Made by a program: the position numbers and the translations under genes
Notes under the pieces: model-generated
The model's database searches: none
Seen by the model: only the letters and a program-made list of their open reading frames with translations
What the model was told of the DNA's origin: nothing
NCBI RefSeq assembly: GCF_014645615.1
Contig: NZ_BMMB01000010.1
Location: forward strand, 62,001 to 126,000
DNA: 64,000 bases
Direction of reading: 5' to 3'
From: Paenibacillus hunanensis
Lineage (GTDB): Bacteria > Bacillota > Bacilli > Paenibacillales > Paenibacillaceae
Part shown: positions 1 to 8,138 of the stretch, piece by piece
Position numbering within the stretch: position 1 is the stretch's first letter
Layout: every line of letters starts with the position of its first letter

Positions 1-1183
1 CATCCTTTTCCCAGCGTTGACCCATTGTGCCATTTGGCACAAGCAATTCCGCAGCAGCTTCATCATAGATAACAGGCTTCCACTCCGCATGCTCACTATC
101 CTGTCCAATATCGCTGGCACGTAGGAAGCGTCCACCTTTCAATCCATCGCCATGCGGCTCTAATAAAATAACAAACGGCATATCCGTATACTGCTTCGCA
201 TAATTTATAAATAGCGGTTCCTGCCGCTGATGATAAAATTCATCCAAAATCACATGCGTCATCGCCTGCGCAATCGCGGCGTCTGTACCTGGATGCGGCG
301 CCAGCCAGTTGTCGGCAAACTTCACATTTTCCGCTAGATCGGGAGCGACAGAGACGACCTTCGTTCCTTTGTAGCGAACCTCAGTCATAAAATGGGCATC
401 TGGTGTACGAGTTAACGGTACATTCGACCCCCACATGATCAGATAGCCGGCATTGTACCAGTCTGACGATTCCGGTACATCCGTTTGCTCGCCCCAGATT
501 TGCGGTGATGCAGGTGGCAAATCGGCATACCAATCGTAGAAGCTCAGCATCTGCCCACCGAGTAGCGAGATAAAGCGTGCTCCAGACGCGTAGCTGACCA
601 TTGACATCGCTGGAATCGGTGTAAAGCCTGCGATACGATCAGGGCCATATTTGCGAATCGTATAGATTAGCTGTGCAGAGATCAGATACAGCGCATCATC
701 CCAGTTCACACGCACATGACCGCCTTTGCCGCGTGCTTTTTTGTATTGACGTGCCTTGTCTGGATTCTCCACAATGCTTGCCCATGCTTCAATCGGATCG
801 CTGTGCTGGGCAAGTGCTTCCTTCCATAGTCGCATTAGCTTGCCGCGCATATATGGATATTTGATCCGTAGCGGACTATATTCATACCACGAGAAGGTAG
901 CGCCGCGTGGACAACCGCGCGGTTCGAATTCTGGCATATCCGCACCGCAGGATGGATAATCGATCTGCTGATTTTCCCAGGTGATAATGCCATTTTTGAC
1001 GAATACTTTCCAGCTGCAAGAGCCGGTGCAGTTCACACCATGGGTCGTACGCACGACCTTGTCATGTGACCAGCGCTGGCGGTACATATTTTCCCAGTCT
1101 CTATTTTTCTCCTCCAATACCGACCAGTTGCCAGAATAGCTCTCAATCGGCTTGAAGAAATTCAATTTGTATTTCCGTTTCAT
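1..1183 (-). CDS. narG: Respiratory nitrate reductase alpha subunit, N-terminal part (runs off the window)
   Basis: This is the catalytic molybdenum subunit of membrane-bound nitrate reductase, which reduces nitrate to nitrite at the cytoplasmic face with electrons from NarH and NarI. I translated the minus strand from ATG 1181-1183. The frame stays open to base 1, giving about 394 residues of a protein usually near 1,200. The N-terminus carries the NarG pattern: an early WSHDKVVRTTHGVNCTGSCS stretch with the His and Cys that bind the FS0 cluster, then CGADMPEFEPRGCPRG, followed by the molybdopterin oxidoreductase fold (YGPDRIAGFTPIPAMS, then a YLIMWGSNVPLTRTPDAHF stretch). The start is supported by AAGGAGT about 10 nt upstream. 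The remainder of narG and presumably narHJI lie beyond the left edge. It implies nitrate respiration in a facultative anaerobe, consistent with the cyd operon further right. Confidence 0.95.
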   Translation of the reverse strand, partial: MKRKYKLNFFKPIESYSGNWSVLEEKNRDWENMYRQRWSHDKVVRTTHGVNCTGSCSWKVFVKNGIITWENQQIDYPSCGADMPEFEPRGCPRGATFSWYEYSPLRIKYPYMRGKLMRLWKEALAQHSDPIEAWASIVENPDKARQYKKARGKGGHVRVNWDDALYLISAQLIYTIRKYGPDRIAGFTPIPAMSMVSYASGARFISLLGGQMLSFYDWYADLPPASPQIWGEQTDVPESSDWYNAGYLIMWGSNVPLTRTPDAHFMTEVRYKGTKVVSVAPDLAENVKFADNWLAPHPGTDAAIAQAMTHVILDEFYHQRQEPLFINYAKQYTDMPFVILLEPHGDGLKGGRFLRASDIGQDSEHAEWKPVIYDEAAAELLVPNGTMGQRWEKD

Positions 1184-1641
1184 ATAAATGAACACTCCTT
1201 TTCCCATGTTCGAATCAACAAACATGGAGTTCAATGAAAAGTGGCAGTCTGAAGCCTATTCCGGTATGTGTTCCGTAAAGGCTATGGTTCGCAAATCACC
1301 TGGTGCTATGAACAAGCTCTATGTTTTCATTATGATCCGATGGTGCATTGGCGGACATTAGGGAATTCCCTGTTCCGGTCGGGAAATGTCCTGATATGTC
1401 GAATGTGACTCGATCTTCTATCTTCTTCTATCTGTTGCAGAGTTATGTACCATAATTACAGAGGTATCCAAATAAATAGATGAATGATCGTAATAAAGTT
1501 CCAAAATATAATATCTTTTTCTAGCAATAAATGGTAAATTATAATTGATATCCCAAATCTCTATCCGCGATAGCCACGATACCTTCATAAAGGATGTAGC
1601 TCAGCAGGTAGTAGTTTTAGACGGGGATCGGAAGGGAGTTT
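1184..1641. other. Intergenic region upstream of narG, no gene seen
   Basis: This 458-bp stretch separates narG (minus) from the secreted-protein pair (plus) and should hold both promoters. I found no canonical Fnr palindrome (TGTGA-N6-TCACA). The right half, about 1440-1560, is AT-rich. At 1593-1615 there is a short string resembling a tRNA D-arm, but no acceptor or T-arm accompanies it. Confidence 0.6.
1353..1391. promoter_or_regulatory. Inverted repeat upstream of narG, candidate regulator site
   Basis: GGACATT (1353-1359) is matched by AATGTCC (1385-1391) around a GGGAATTCCC palindrome (1361-1370). It lies about 170-210 bp upstream of the narG start, a reasonable distance for a nitrate- or oxygen-responsive activator. 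The cognate protein is not identifiable from the sequence. Confidence 0.3.
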
Positions 1642-1655
1642 TGTAAGCGTTATCT
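1642..1655 (+). promoter_or_regulatory. cre site (CcpA catabolite-control box)
   Basis: TGTAAGCGTTATCT matches the cre consensus TGWAARCGYTWNCW at all 14 positions. It lies about 92 bp upstream of the first small secreted-protein gene, so carbon catabolite control of that pair is likely. Confidence 0.65.
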
Positions 1656-1747
1656 TTTGAATAGGAAATGATGGTGAGCGAGGTTGATCGGTCGTACGAT
1701 TCTGGTTGGCTAGGGCAAAGCCACTTCATCGCAAAGGAGCTACATTT

Positions 1748-2182
1748 ATGAAGGTTAAGCGACTGCTTGCTTGTATGTGCAGTTTAATGCTTGTTCTGAC
1801 TTGTGTACCGTCTGCTATCCATGCCGAGGAGCAAACAAATGCGGTTCATCCAACACTCATGGGGGAAATGGACGGATTTGTCCGTTTAAGAGGCCCCGAT
1901 AATATTGGTTATATTACAGGCATCGGCTCGACCGGGAATACGAACTTGTCGCTGGATCTTCCCGTTCCTGAGGGGGAGAGTGTTATTTTGTCGTATGAAT
2001 GCTTCAATTATCAAAAAGGAATCTGGGAGCCGCGCGATGTCCGTATTATCCATGGCCCATCAGGCGGATTTGAAGGCACACTAAAATCTGATTTTGAACT
2101 TGGCTATTTCCGTATTGCTATCAGCTCGACGTATGAGTATATGCCCTCCGGGTATTATCATGCCGAGTTTGTTGCCTGGTAA
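1748..2182 (+). CDS. Small secreted protein of unknown function, tandem copy 1
   Basis: I do not recognise this 144-residue protein. The ATG at 1748 was chosen because AAAGGAGC precedes it and the product then begins with a typical Sec signal peptide: MKVKR, a hydrophobic run with LLACMCSLMLVL, and a likely signal-peptidase I site near SAIHA/EE. The mature part of about 118 residues is polar and looks beta-rich (alternating V, I and Y), with the phrase DLPVPEGESVILSYE and an aromatic C-terminus HAEFVAW. The next gene encodes a protein with the same plan: signal peptide, a central LxxPLxxGES-like segment, and an ending in MAW. The two are therefore probably tandem paralogues, transcribed together. 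A perfect cre site lies upstream. Confidence 0.75.
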   Translation: MKVKRLLACMCSLMLVLTCVPSAIHAEEQTNAVHPTLMGEMDGFVRLRGPDNIGYITGIGSTGNTNLSLDLPVPEGESVILSYECFNYQKGIWEPRDVRIIHGPSGGFEGTLKSDFELGYFRIAISSTYEYMPSGYYHAEFVAW

Positions 2183-2253
2183 CCGCCGTGATCGTCTTGT
2201 CCTATCCATGGTTTCATCGTTTCATACTTTGGCATGACAAAGGAGAATGTAGG

Positions 2254-2700
2254 ATGAAGATCAAAATGGTACCCATGATGTTGGCAGTGCTGGCGATGTT
2301 GTTCAGTTTGACCATTGCTCCCCTATCTACCTATGCAGCCTCTTCCTCCGATACCAATCGGCAAGCAAGGTTATTTGGCGAAGTCGAAGACACTTTTACT
2401 ATTGGTAATAACGAGACCCATCGCGTTGGGCCTCTCGCTTCGACTGGTTATGTGAATGTGTGGCTTACATTTCCGCTGGCGGCAGGTGAAAGTCTGAGCT
2501 ACAAGTATGAGCGTTACAATGAAGAGACTGATACGTGGCAGGTGGTGAACAGCTCCAGTGTGACCGGTCCTTATTCACAATACTTTTTCACTACGAATGA
2601 TCCTGGATATGACCAGCTCGGCGTCTATCGTCTTGTCTTTACCGCCAACGTAACGGAACCGATAGAAGTATATCTGTACGGCGAATACATGGCATGGTAA
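2254..2700 (+). CDS. Small secreted protein of unknown function, tandem copy 2
   Basis: This 148-residue protein starts at ATG 2254 behind AAAGGAG. The signal peptide is MKIKMVPMMLAVLAMLFSL with cleavage probably after STYAA. The mature domain shares with the preceding gene the order of motifs (GYVNVWLTFPLAAGESLSYK, then a Trp, then YRLVFTA, then YGEYMAW at the C-terminus). Only 71 bp separate the two genes, and a strong hairpin terminator follows this one, so they form a two-gene unit. Function is unknown; a secreted beta-sandwich protein is the most that can be inferred. The secreted protein at 43381 is of similar size but I cannot align it convincingly. Confidence 0.75.
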   Translation: MKIKMVPMMLAVLAMLFSLTIAPLSTYAASSSDTNRQARLFGEVEDTFTIGNNETHRVGPLASTGYVNVWLTFPLAAGESLSYKYERYNEETDTWQVVNSSSVTGPYSQYFFTTNDPGYDQLGVYRLVFTANVTEPIEVYLYGEYMAW

Positions 2701-2774
2701 TGGGGCTTCGTATCATTCCATTCCTGAGATTGTAGCATTGTAGTAGCACATAGTCAGCGTTTCATATATCACAA

Positions 2775-2812
2775 AAAGAGGGCTAGCACCGATACCGATG
2801 CTAACCCTCTTT
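2775..2812. terminator. Bidirectional hairpin terminator
   Basis: AAAGAGGGCTAGCA (2775-2788) pairs with TGCTAACCCTCTTT (2799-2812) with one G-U pair. The A-rich 5' flank and T-rich 3' end let it serve both the secreted-protein pair (plus) and the lyase gene (minus). Confidence 0.75.
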
Positions 2813-2879
2813 GCGATTGCTCTTTTCGATTCCTCTTTCTGATTTTGCGCACAACGATCCTATCTAATAGCTAGTAGAC

Positions 2880-4895
2880 TCAGGATAAATTCCAGCTGAT
2901 CTGCTGCTCATCCACTCGAACCTGTAGCTGTGATGTATCGTTATACAGTACAAGCTCCAGACCTTGATCCCTATTAAATTGCAGCTTATCGACTACCCAT
3001 ACATTGGCTGGATCAGATCGATGATCATCTGGAATAACTACGGTAGCGATGCCAATCGCTCCATAACTACGAATACCTGCATCGATAATGGAGGTCGGCT
3101 GCTTTTGTCCATAGATTGGGGATACCCAGCCTTCTTCGGATACAATGTGCAGCTTATGATCTAGTTGCTCCATGGATGGCTGTTCACCTGATGTTGCTAG
3201 CGCCCAATACATTCGTGCTGACAGTTCATTTTGCGGATAATCGAGCTGTACTGCCGGTACGATACTCATATCATGGACATCTGTTACTTCTACGTTTACG
3301 TCGGATGGGTATTCAGCATTTGAATCAGTCGTAGTCATCACGCGAGCTACAGCATCAGGATGTAGCTGGAAGCGCTGGTGTACCTCATGTTCTGCCTGCG
3401 CGTCCATCCAATCGACGACGATAAGCAGTGGAACCTGCTTGCCCATCACCAGCCAGCGACGATGCTGAACCGGATCATCCAGACGCATATACCCATCATG
3501 AATCGCATCGACCAGCTCATAGTTCGTATGCTTCTCTCGTCGTAACGTCTGACAGGCAGCTGCTGGCTCTGCCCATGCTTGTGTAGAAATATAGGCTGTC
3601 TGATCGACACCATCAATCATAATCGTATTATGTGCAGCTGTGCTTTTAAAATAATGTCGCCAGTAGCCTTCCTCATACGTATAACGACCCGGATCGACGA
3701 AAAGCAGCTGCCGCTGCCAGTACCATTCAAAGTTCAGCGCATCCGCATGTCCATGCGCTCCCCCCATCGGCGCCGCATCAAAAAATAAATGCTGACCCGG
3801 TGACTTCATCATATAATAGCCCGTTTTCGGAAAATCAATACTTTCTACGTCCACCAGCTCCGTCTGCTGTAGCGCCTTATACTTCTCAAAGGTCTCCGCA
3901 CCAAACATCCATAAAAAATCTGGACTCACTTCACCACGCACGAGTAGATGCTCATCATCCAGAATACCGCCCAGCATGGCGACCCGCGCTCTACCATTAC
4001 TCACCCATTCCGAATCCCCGATCGCAGTCGAACGATTATCCGGACGAATCATCGCCAGTGTGAATGTAGTCATACGATGCAGCTGCTGCCCATAAGCGGT
4101 TGGAAAAGGAAAGCCTGCCAGTCTTCCTAACAAATACGGCGTACCAAACATCTCGATGCTCGCATCATGGTAATGCGTCGTCAGCTCGCTTTGAATCCCC
4201 TCCTCACCGATCTGATGGTACTGACAGAGCTGTAAACGCTCTGTTGCCAGCTGACGCCAGTAGGGTGCTCTCGGATGTTCACTATAGAAGACACCGATCA
4301 TGAACAATCCCTGCATATGCATCATCGCATGGTTAATTTCCGTTTGCCCGAGATAAGAGGTCAAATATACAGCATGCTGCTCCAGCGCGACTAACAACTC
4401 AGCCGTAAATGCTTCGTCGATCTGCTCACTGCGCTGCATATACGCATACGCGGATATCCACGACTGTACACGCAAGCCCGTTTCCAGCAGCCGCCACGGC
4501 CCAGGTAATTGGAAAAATGTCGCTTCCTCGTATGGCATCGATGGCTGAGGCGGTGGATTCTGCACACACCAGCTGCGAAAATGGCGAATGTACGTCTCTA
4601 CATATTTTTCGTCGCCTGTCATCAGGTATGCTTTGCCTAGATCCAGCATATGCCAGTGACGATTGATTCCCCATGTAAATTCAGGATCAAGCGATGGATT
4701 ATACAGCCAGTCTACCGGATCGCCCATCGGAATCCAGCGTGTCAGATCATTCGTATAGGGCACCATAAACAGATCAAGACACGCCTGATCAGCAATTTGT
4801 AGCGTATCCGTAGCTTGCTGTGGATAGTATGTTCGATAAGCCGAAGCTGCCTGTTCTAACTCGTCTGCGTTCAAATAGTATGTTCTTGCACTCAT
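2880..4895 (-). CDS. Heparinase II/III-like polysaccharide lyase (cytoplasmic)
   Basis: This 671-residue protein matches the heparinase II/III-alginate lyase superfamily (PL12/15/17/21-like), which cleaves uronic-acid-containing glycans or oligosaccharides by beta-elimination. An alpha/alpha-toroid N-terminal half (about residues 30-330) contains an NHAMMHMQGL segment (Asn188-His189) and a Tyr-His pair near 242-243, typical catalytic positions. The C-terminal beta-sandwich heparinase_II_III domain carries MGGAHGHADALNFEWY (His381, His383), then DPGRYTY and STAAHNTIMIDG (His422). There is no signal peptide, so it probably acts on imported oligosaccharides. It is the last gene of a minus-strand locus with two ABC permeases, a two-component system and a solute-binding lipoprotein. 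The exact glycan cannot be read from sequence. Confidence 0.85.
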   Translation of the reverse strand: MSARTYYLNADELEQAASAYRTYYPQQATDTLQIADQACLDLFMVPYTNDLTRWIPMGDPVDWLYNPSLDPEFTWGINRHWHMLDLGKAYLMTGDEKYVETYIRHFRSWCVQNPPPQPSMPYEEATFFQLPGPWRLLETGLRVQSWISAYAYMQRSEQIDEAFTAELLVALEQHAVYLTSYLGQTEINHAMMHMQGLFMIGVFYSEHPRAPYWRQLATERLQLCQYHQIGEEGIQSELTTHYHDASIEMFGTPYLLGRLAGFPFPTAYGQQLHRMTTFTLAMIRPDNRSTAIGDSEWVSNGRARVAMLGGILDDEHLLVRGEVSPDFLWMFGAETFEKYKALQQTELVDVESIDFPKTGYYMMKSPGQHLFFDAAPMGGAHGHADALNFEWYWQRQLLFVDPGRYTYEEGYWRHYFKSTAAHNTIMIDGVDQTAYISTQAWAEPAAACQTLRREKHTNYELVDAIHDGYMRLDDPVQHRRWLVMGKQVPLLIVVDWMDAQAEHEVHQRFQLHPDAVARVMTTTDSNAEYPSDVNVEVTDVHDMSIVPAVQLDYPQNELSARMYWALATSGEQPSMEQLDHKLHIVSEEGWVSPIYGQKQPTSIIDAGIRSYGAIGIATVVIPDDHRSDPANVWVVDKLQFNRDQGLELVLYNDTSQLQVRVDEQQISWNLS

Positions 4896-5016
4896 CGCGT
4901 AGTCGTCCCCTTCCGATTTGCCAGATTGACGTGCAAAGGACTGACCCCAAGCATAGAGCTGTAGGCCAGTCCAATTCCATTTTCATTCGTAAACGTATTC
5001 GTACTTCTAAGTTGGC

Positions 5017-6411
5017 TTATTCGTCCTTGGACAGCTTGCCTTCCAGCTTCGCGGAGCTAAAGCTTGGGTCTGCCTTAATCGTAGTCAAGCCGGAATCTCT
5101 AGCTTGCTTGAGTGCTGCATTGTAGCGTGTATTAAGATCATTAATAATTCCATCCACATCGCCACCAGTCAGTACATATTTAACAAAGTCTTCTGTCCAT
5201 TTTGGCCCTTCGACCTGACTTTCGGTAGCAGACAATGGGTTCGCAGGATACAGTGCATCGTATTTACGAGGCAGGAAGCCAGCAATACCCGGAATCGTCG
5301 GTTTGGTTGCATGCTCCAGTACCGTAGGGATCAGCGATACACCATACCCATTTTCATAATATTTCGTTTGCAGGTCTGTGCTGTACACATAGTTCATGAA
5401 TTTCCATGCTGCATCTTTGTTCGGTGAATCTGCGCTAATACCGATATAGGAACCACCGATCACCTGTACTGCACCTACAATTTTGCCATCCTTGGTTGGC
5501 GGTGGAGCCGCAGCCCATTTGACCTGAGTTGGGAACTGATCTTTGTATACGCCCGGCTCGCCTGAGTGGTTGAAGTACATGCCGATCTTACCCTGTGCGA
5601 ATTGTGCACGCAGCGGATCGATATCCAGACTTTCTACGCCTGGCAGCATGCTACCATCCGTCATCATCTGACGCATAGCCAGCGCGATATCCTTGTACAT
5701 GCTGAAGTCGAATTCACCTGTCACATAATTATATCCGTCCACGCCAGTCGTTACACCAGCAGGCCCTACGGTGTTTGCCGGACGTCCGAATCCGCTTACA
5801 CCTTTCAGGGGACTTGCGAAGCCATAGATGCCTTGAGCTTTACCCATGTCGGTAATTTTCTTCGCATCCTGAACCATTTCATCCAGTGTTTTTGGTGGAG
5901 CCGAGATGCCCGCCTGTTTGAACAGGTCTTCGTTGTAGATCAGGCGCCATGTTTGCCCTGTGTTTGGCAGGGTATAAATTTTGCCGTCAATTTCATTTTT
6001 ATGATCAATAATAACGTCCTTGAACGTTTGCTTCATTTCATCGCTCATGTAATCGTTAATCGGTGTCAGATAGCCTTTCTTCACATACGTTTCAAAATCA
6101 TCAATTTGCAGTACGTCCGGTGCTTGCTTACTTGCAAAGGCGATATCGACCGCCTGCGGGTAGTTGTCACCCATCACATTCATATCGACTTCGATGTTAT
6201 CCTTGTTCGTCTTGTTAAACTCGTCTACCTTGCTCTGCATAAACTCAGCATCATGACGATCCGGAGTCCAGTATACAATTTTAGTTTTGCCACCACTTGA
6301 TGCGGATGATGAAGAAGTGCTACTGTCTGTTGAACTCGAATTAGAAGAACAGGCAGCCAGTGCTACGACGAGCATTGTACTTCCCACGACTTGTAACCAT
6401 CTCTTCTGCAT
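5017..6411 (-). CDS. Extracellular solute-binding lipoprotein of a carbohydrate ABC importer
   Basis: This is a 464-residue family 1 extracellular solute-binding protein that captures a sugar or oligosaccharide for the two permeases upstream. I set the start at ATG 6411 because GGGGGGA lies 7 nt before it and the product then has a lipoprotein signal, with lipobox LAAC at Cys21 after a hydrophobic run. A Ser-rich tether follows, then the characteristic KIVYWTPDRHDAEFMQ opening and a DVLQIDDFETYVKKGYL segment. No ABC ATPase gene is nearby; related systems borrow a shared MsmX-type ATPase, and that is inferred here. A 119-bp gap upstream holds a 12-bp palindrome, so this gene may have its own promoter within the locus. 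Confidence 0.9.
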   Translation of the reverse strand: MQKRWLQVVGSTMLVVALAACSSNSSSTDSSTSSSSASSGGKTKIVYWTPDRHDAEFMQSKVDEFNKTNKDNIEVDMNVMGDNYPQAVDIAFASKQAPDVLQIDDFETYVKKGYLTPINDYMSDEMKQTFKDVIIDHKNEIDGKIYTLPNTGQTWRLIYNEDLFKQAGISAPPKTLDEMVQDAKKITDMGKAQGIYGFASPLKGVSGFGRPANTVGPAGVTTGVDGYNYVTGEFDFSMYKDIALAMRQMMTDGSMLPGVESLDIDPLRAQFAQGKIGMYFNHSGEPGVYKDQFPTQVKWAAAPPPTKDGKIVGAVQVIGGSYIGISADSPNKDAAWKFMNYVYSTDLQTKYYENGYGVSLIPTVLEHATKPTIPGIAGFLPRKYDALYPANPLSATESQVEGPKWTEDFVKYVLTGGDVDGIINDLNTRYNAALKQARDSGLTTIKADPSFSSAKLEGKLSKDE

Positions 6412-6486
6412 TTGCAGTCCCCCCGGATTATGTTTTTTTGGGAGATGAGTCATTCACCTCTTGCTACTAAGAATAACGGGTAAAAT

Positions 6487-6498
6487 CTCACATGTGAG
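6487..6498. promoter_or_regulatory. 12-bp perfect palindrome before the binding-protein gene
   Basis: CTCACATGTGAG is a perfect palindrome in the gap between the response-regulator gene and the binding-protein gene, about 76 bp upstream of the latter's start. It may be an operator for the AraC-type regulator or another factor. Confidence 0.3.
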
Positions 6499-6530
6499 TA
6501 TGGTATATCGACTACAGTGGGGTGGGAAAT

Positions 6531-8138
6531 TCATCTTTTCTTGGCATTCTGCTGTTCAAAATAATGCTGACGGAACATCGATGGCGTCATGCCGCAATGC
6601 TTTTTGAACATTTCGCTAAAATACGGCCGATCCTCATACCCGAGCTTGGAGGAAATGAGCTGCACCTGCATGCCTTCTAACAGCCACTCTTTGGCTTTCT
6701 CAATACGCAGAGTAGTCACATAGTTCGCCAGTGTCATCGATGTCTCGCGCTTGAACAGATTTGCCAGATAGCTTGGACTCAAATGCACTGCCCGTGCACA
6801 GCTATTTACCGTCAAATCACTGTCCAGATGATCCTCAATATACTGCTTCACCTGATGAATGACGCGCGAATATTCTTTGTTTTGCTGACCGCGAATACAT
6901 TCACAGCAAAAGGAGCAAAATTCAGTCGTACGATTCATCCATTCGGCAAAGGTCAACAGTGGCAAGCCTTGGATATCTGACAGGCGCTCTGCCAGCCCGT
7001 CACATGGCATGCCCTCCAGCACCTCAAGCATCGTCCGGTAGACGGTCATACAAAGCGTTTTGAATTGCTGCACCATCAGCTCAGGGCGGCAATAATCTGA
7101 CTGCGACATCCATTCTAAAAACAGCTCATCCAGCCTGTATTCGGTTTGCTCGGTATTGCCAGAGCGCAGCGAATAGAGCAGTGCCTTTTCCTTCTCCGGT
7201 GCATAGCGTGGGATATCGCTTGTCTGCTGTGTACGTTCATAGCTGTAACAGCCACCAGTAGAGCTGTAGAAACGGTAGCCAAGCGCGCGATCTGCCTCCT
7301 GATACGCATAGGCTAGCTGCGCCGGGCCTTCCTGCACAGTGCTATAGCCAAGCGAAATTGGGCCTGCGCCATCGCCCTCGATACAGGCGGCTGCTTCCTG
7401 CCATAGCGCTTCCATATCGAGCGAGCGAGAGGAGGGAATCAGCACGACGATGCGCTGACTACCATCATGCAGTACGATCCCTTCCTCTCGTTCCTCTAAT
7501 ATCTCACGCAGGGCTGTGATCGTATGCTCACTAATCTTGGCAGGTGATTTCTCCTTGTTGCCACCTGGCTCGGCATCCAAAATAAGCGTGCGATAGTCTG
7601 GAAGCATTTTGTGTAGCTGCCAGTTGTTCCACTGCTGCTCGGTGTCAACCGAAGGCGCTCGATGAAGCAGCTTACGCAGGAAATCATCGCGCTGATGGCG
7701 ACGATTTTGCAGTATCTCCATTTCTAGCAGACGCATTTTGGTTGCCTTCTCCGATTCCTCAATGATCGCTTCACGCACCTTCACCACACTCTCAACCACC
7801 TGCGCTGGTGTAAAAGGCTTCGATAAATAATCAAAAGCGCCGAGACGTACAGCCTCCTGCGCATAGGCAAAATCGTTAAACCCGCTCATGAAAATCACCT
7901 TGCTCGGCAGGTGTTCCTCTATCATTTTGCGGATCATATCACAGCCGCCTAGATGAGGCATACAGATGTCAGTCAGGACGATATCTGGACGTAGCTCGCG
8001 GATCATCTCCAATCCGCGCTGCCCATCCTCTGCCGTTCCTACAATCTGAATGCCATGCTTCTCCCAGGGAATCTGGTAAGCAATCCCGTTAACAACCATC
8101 TTAATATCGTCCATCACACACATCGTCAGCATACTCAC
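6531..8138 (-). CDS. YesN-type response regulator with AraC DNA-binding domain
   Basis: This 535-residue response regulator has an N-terminal CheY-like receiver with the acidic pocket CVMDD near residues 7-11 and the phospho-acceptor Asp57 in DIVLTDICMP. A long middle region follows, and then a C-terminal AraC/XylS double helix-turn-helix (about 430-530) with LSPSYLANLFKRETSMTLAN and SSKLGYEDRPYFSEMFKKH. It overlaps the sensor kinase gene by 4 bp, so the pair is translationally coupled. Such YesM/YesN pairs in paenibacilli usually control adjacent carbohydrate-uptake genes. The likely target is the surrounding permease, binding-protein and lyase locus. Confidence 0.92.
   Translation of the reverse strand: MSMLTMCVMDDIKMVVNGIAYQIPWEKHGIQIVGTAEDGQRGLEMIRELRPDIVLTDICMPHLGGCDMIRKMIEEHLPSKVIFMSGFNDFAYAQEAVRLGAFDYLSKPFTPAQVVESVVKVREAIIEESEKATKMRLLEMEILQNRRHQRDDFLRKLLHRAPSVDTEQQWNNWQLHKMLPDYRTLILDAEPGGNKEKSPAKISEHTITALREILEEREEGIVLHDGSQRIVVLIPSSRSLDMEALWQEAAACIEGDGAGPISLGYSTVQEGPAQLAYAYQEADRALGYRFYSSTGGCYSYERTQQTSDIPRYAPEKEKALLYSLRSGNTEQTEYRLDELFLEWMSQSDYCRPELMVQQFKTLCMTVYRTMLEVLEGMPCDGLAERLSDIQGLPLLTFAEWMNRTTEFCSFCCECIRGQQNKEYSRVIHQVKQYIEDHLDSDLTVNSCARAVHLSPSYLANLFKRETSMTLANYVTTLRIEKAKEWLLEGMQVQLISSKLGYEDRPYFSEMFKKHCGMTPSMFRQHYFEQQNAKKR

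Noticed and set aside
1593..1620. tRNA-like D-arm string near the secreted-protein promoter
   Set aside because: It matches only GTAGCTCAG-GGTAG-like bases. No acceptor, anticodon or T-arm follows.
5566..6300. 244-residue plus-strand frame
   Set aside because: It is antisense to the solute-binding protein gene, which has a lipobox, RBS and family motifs.
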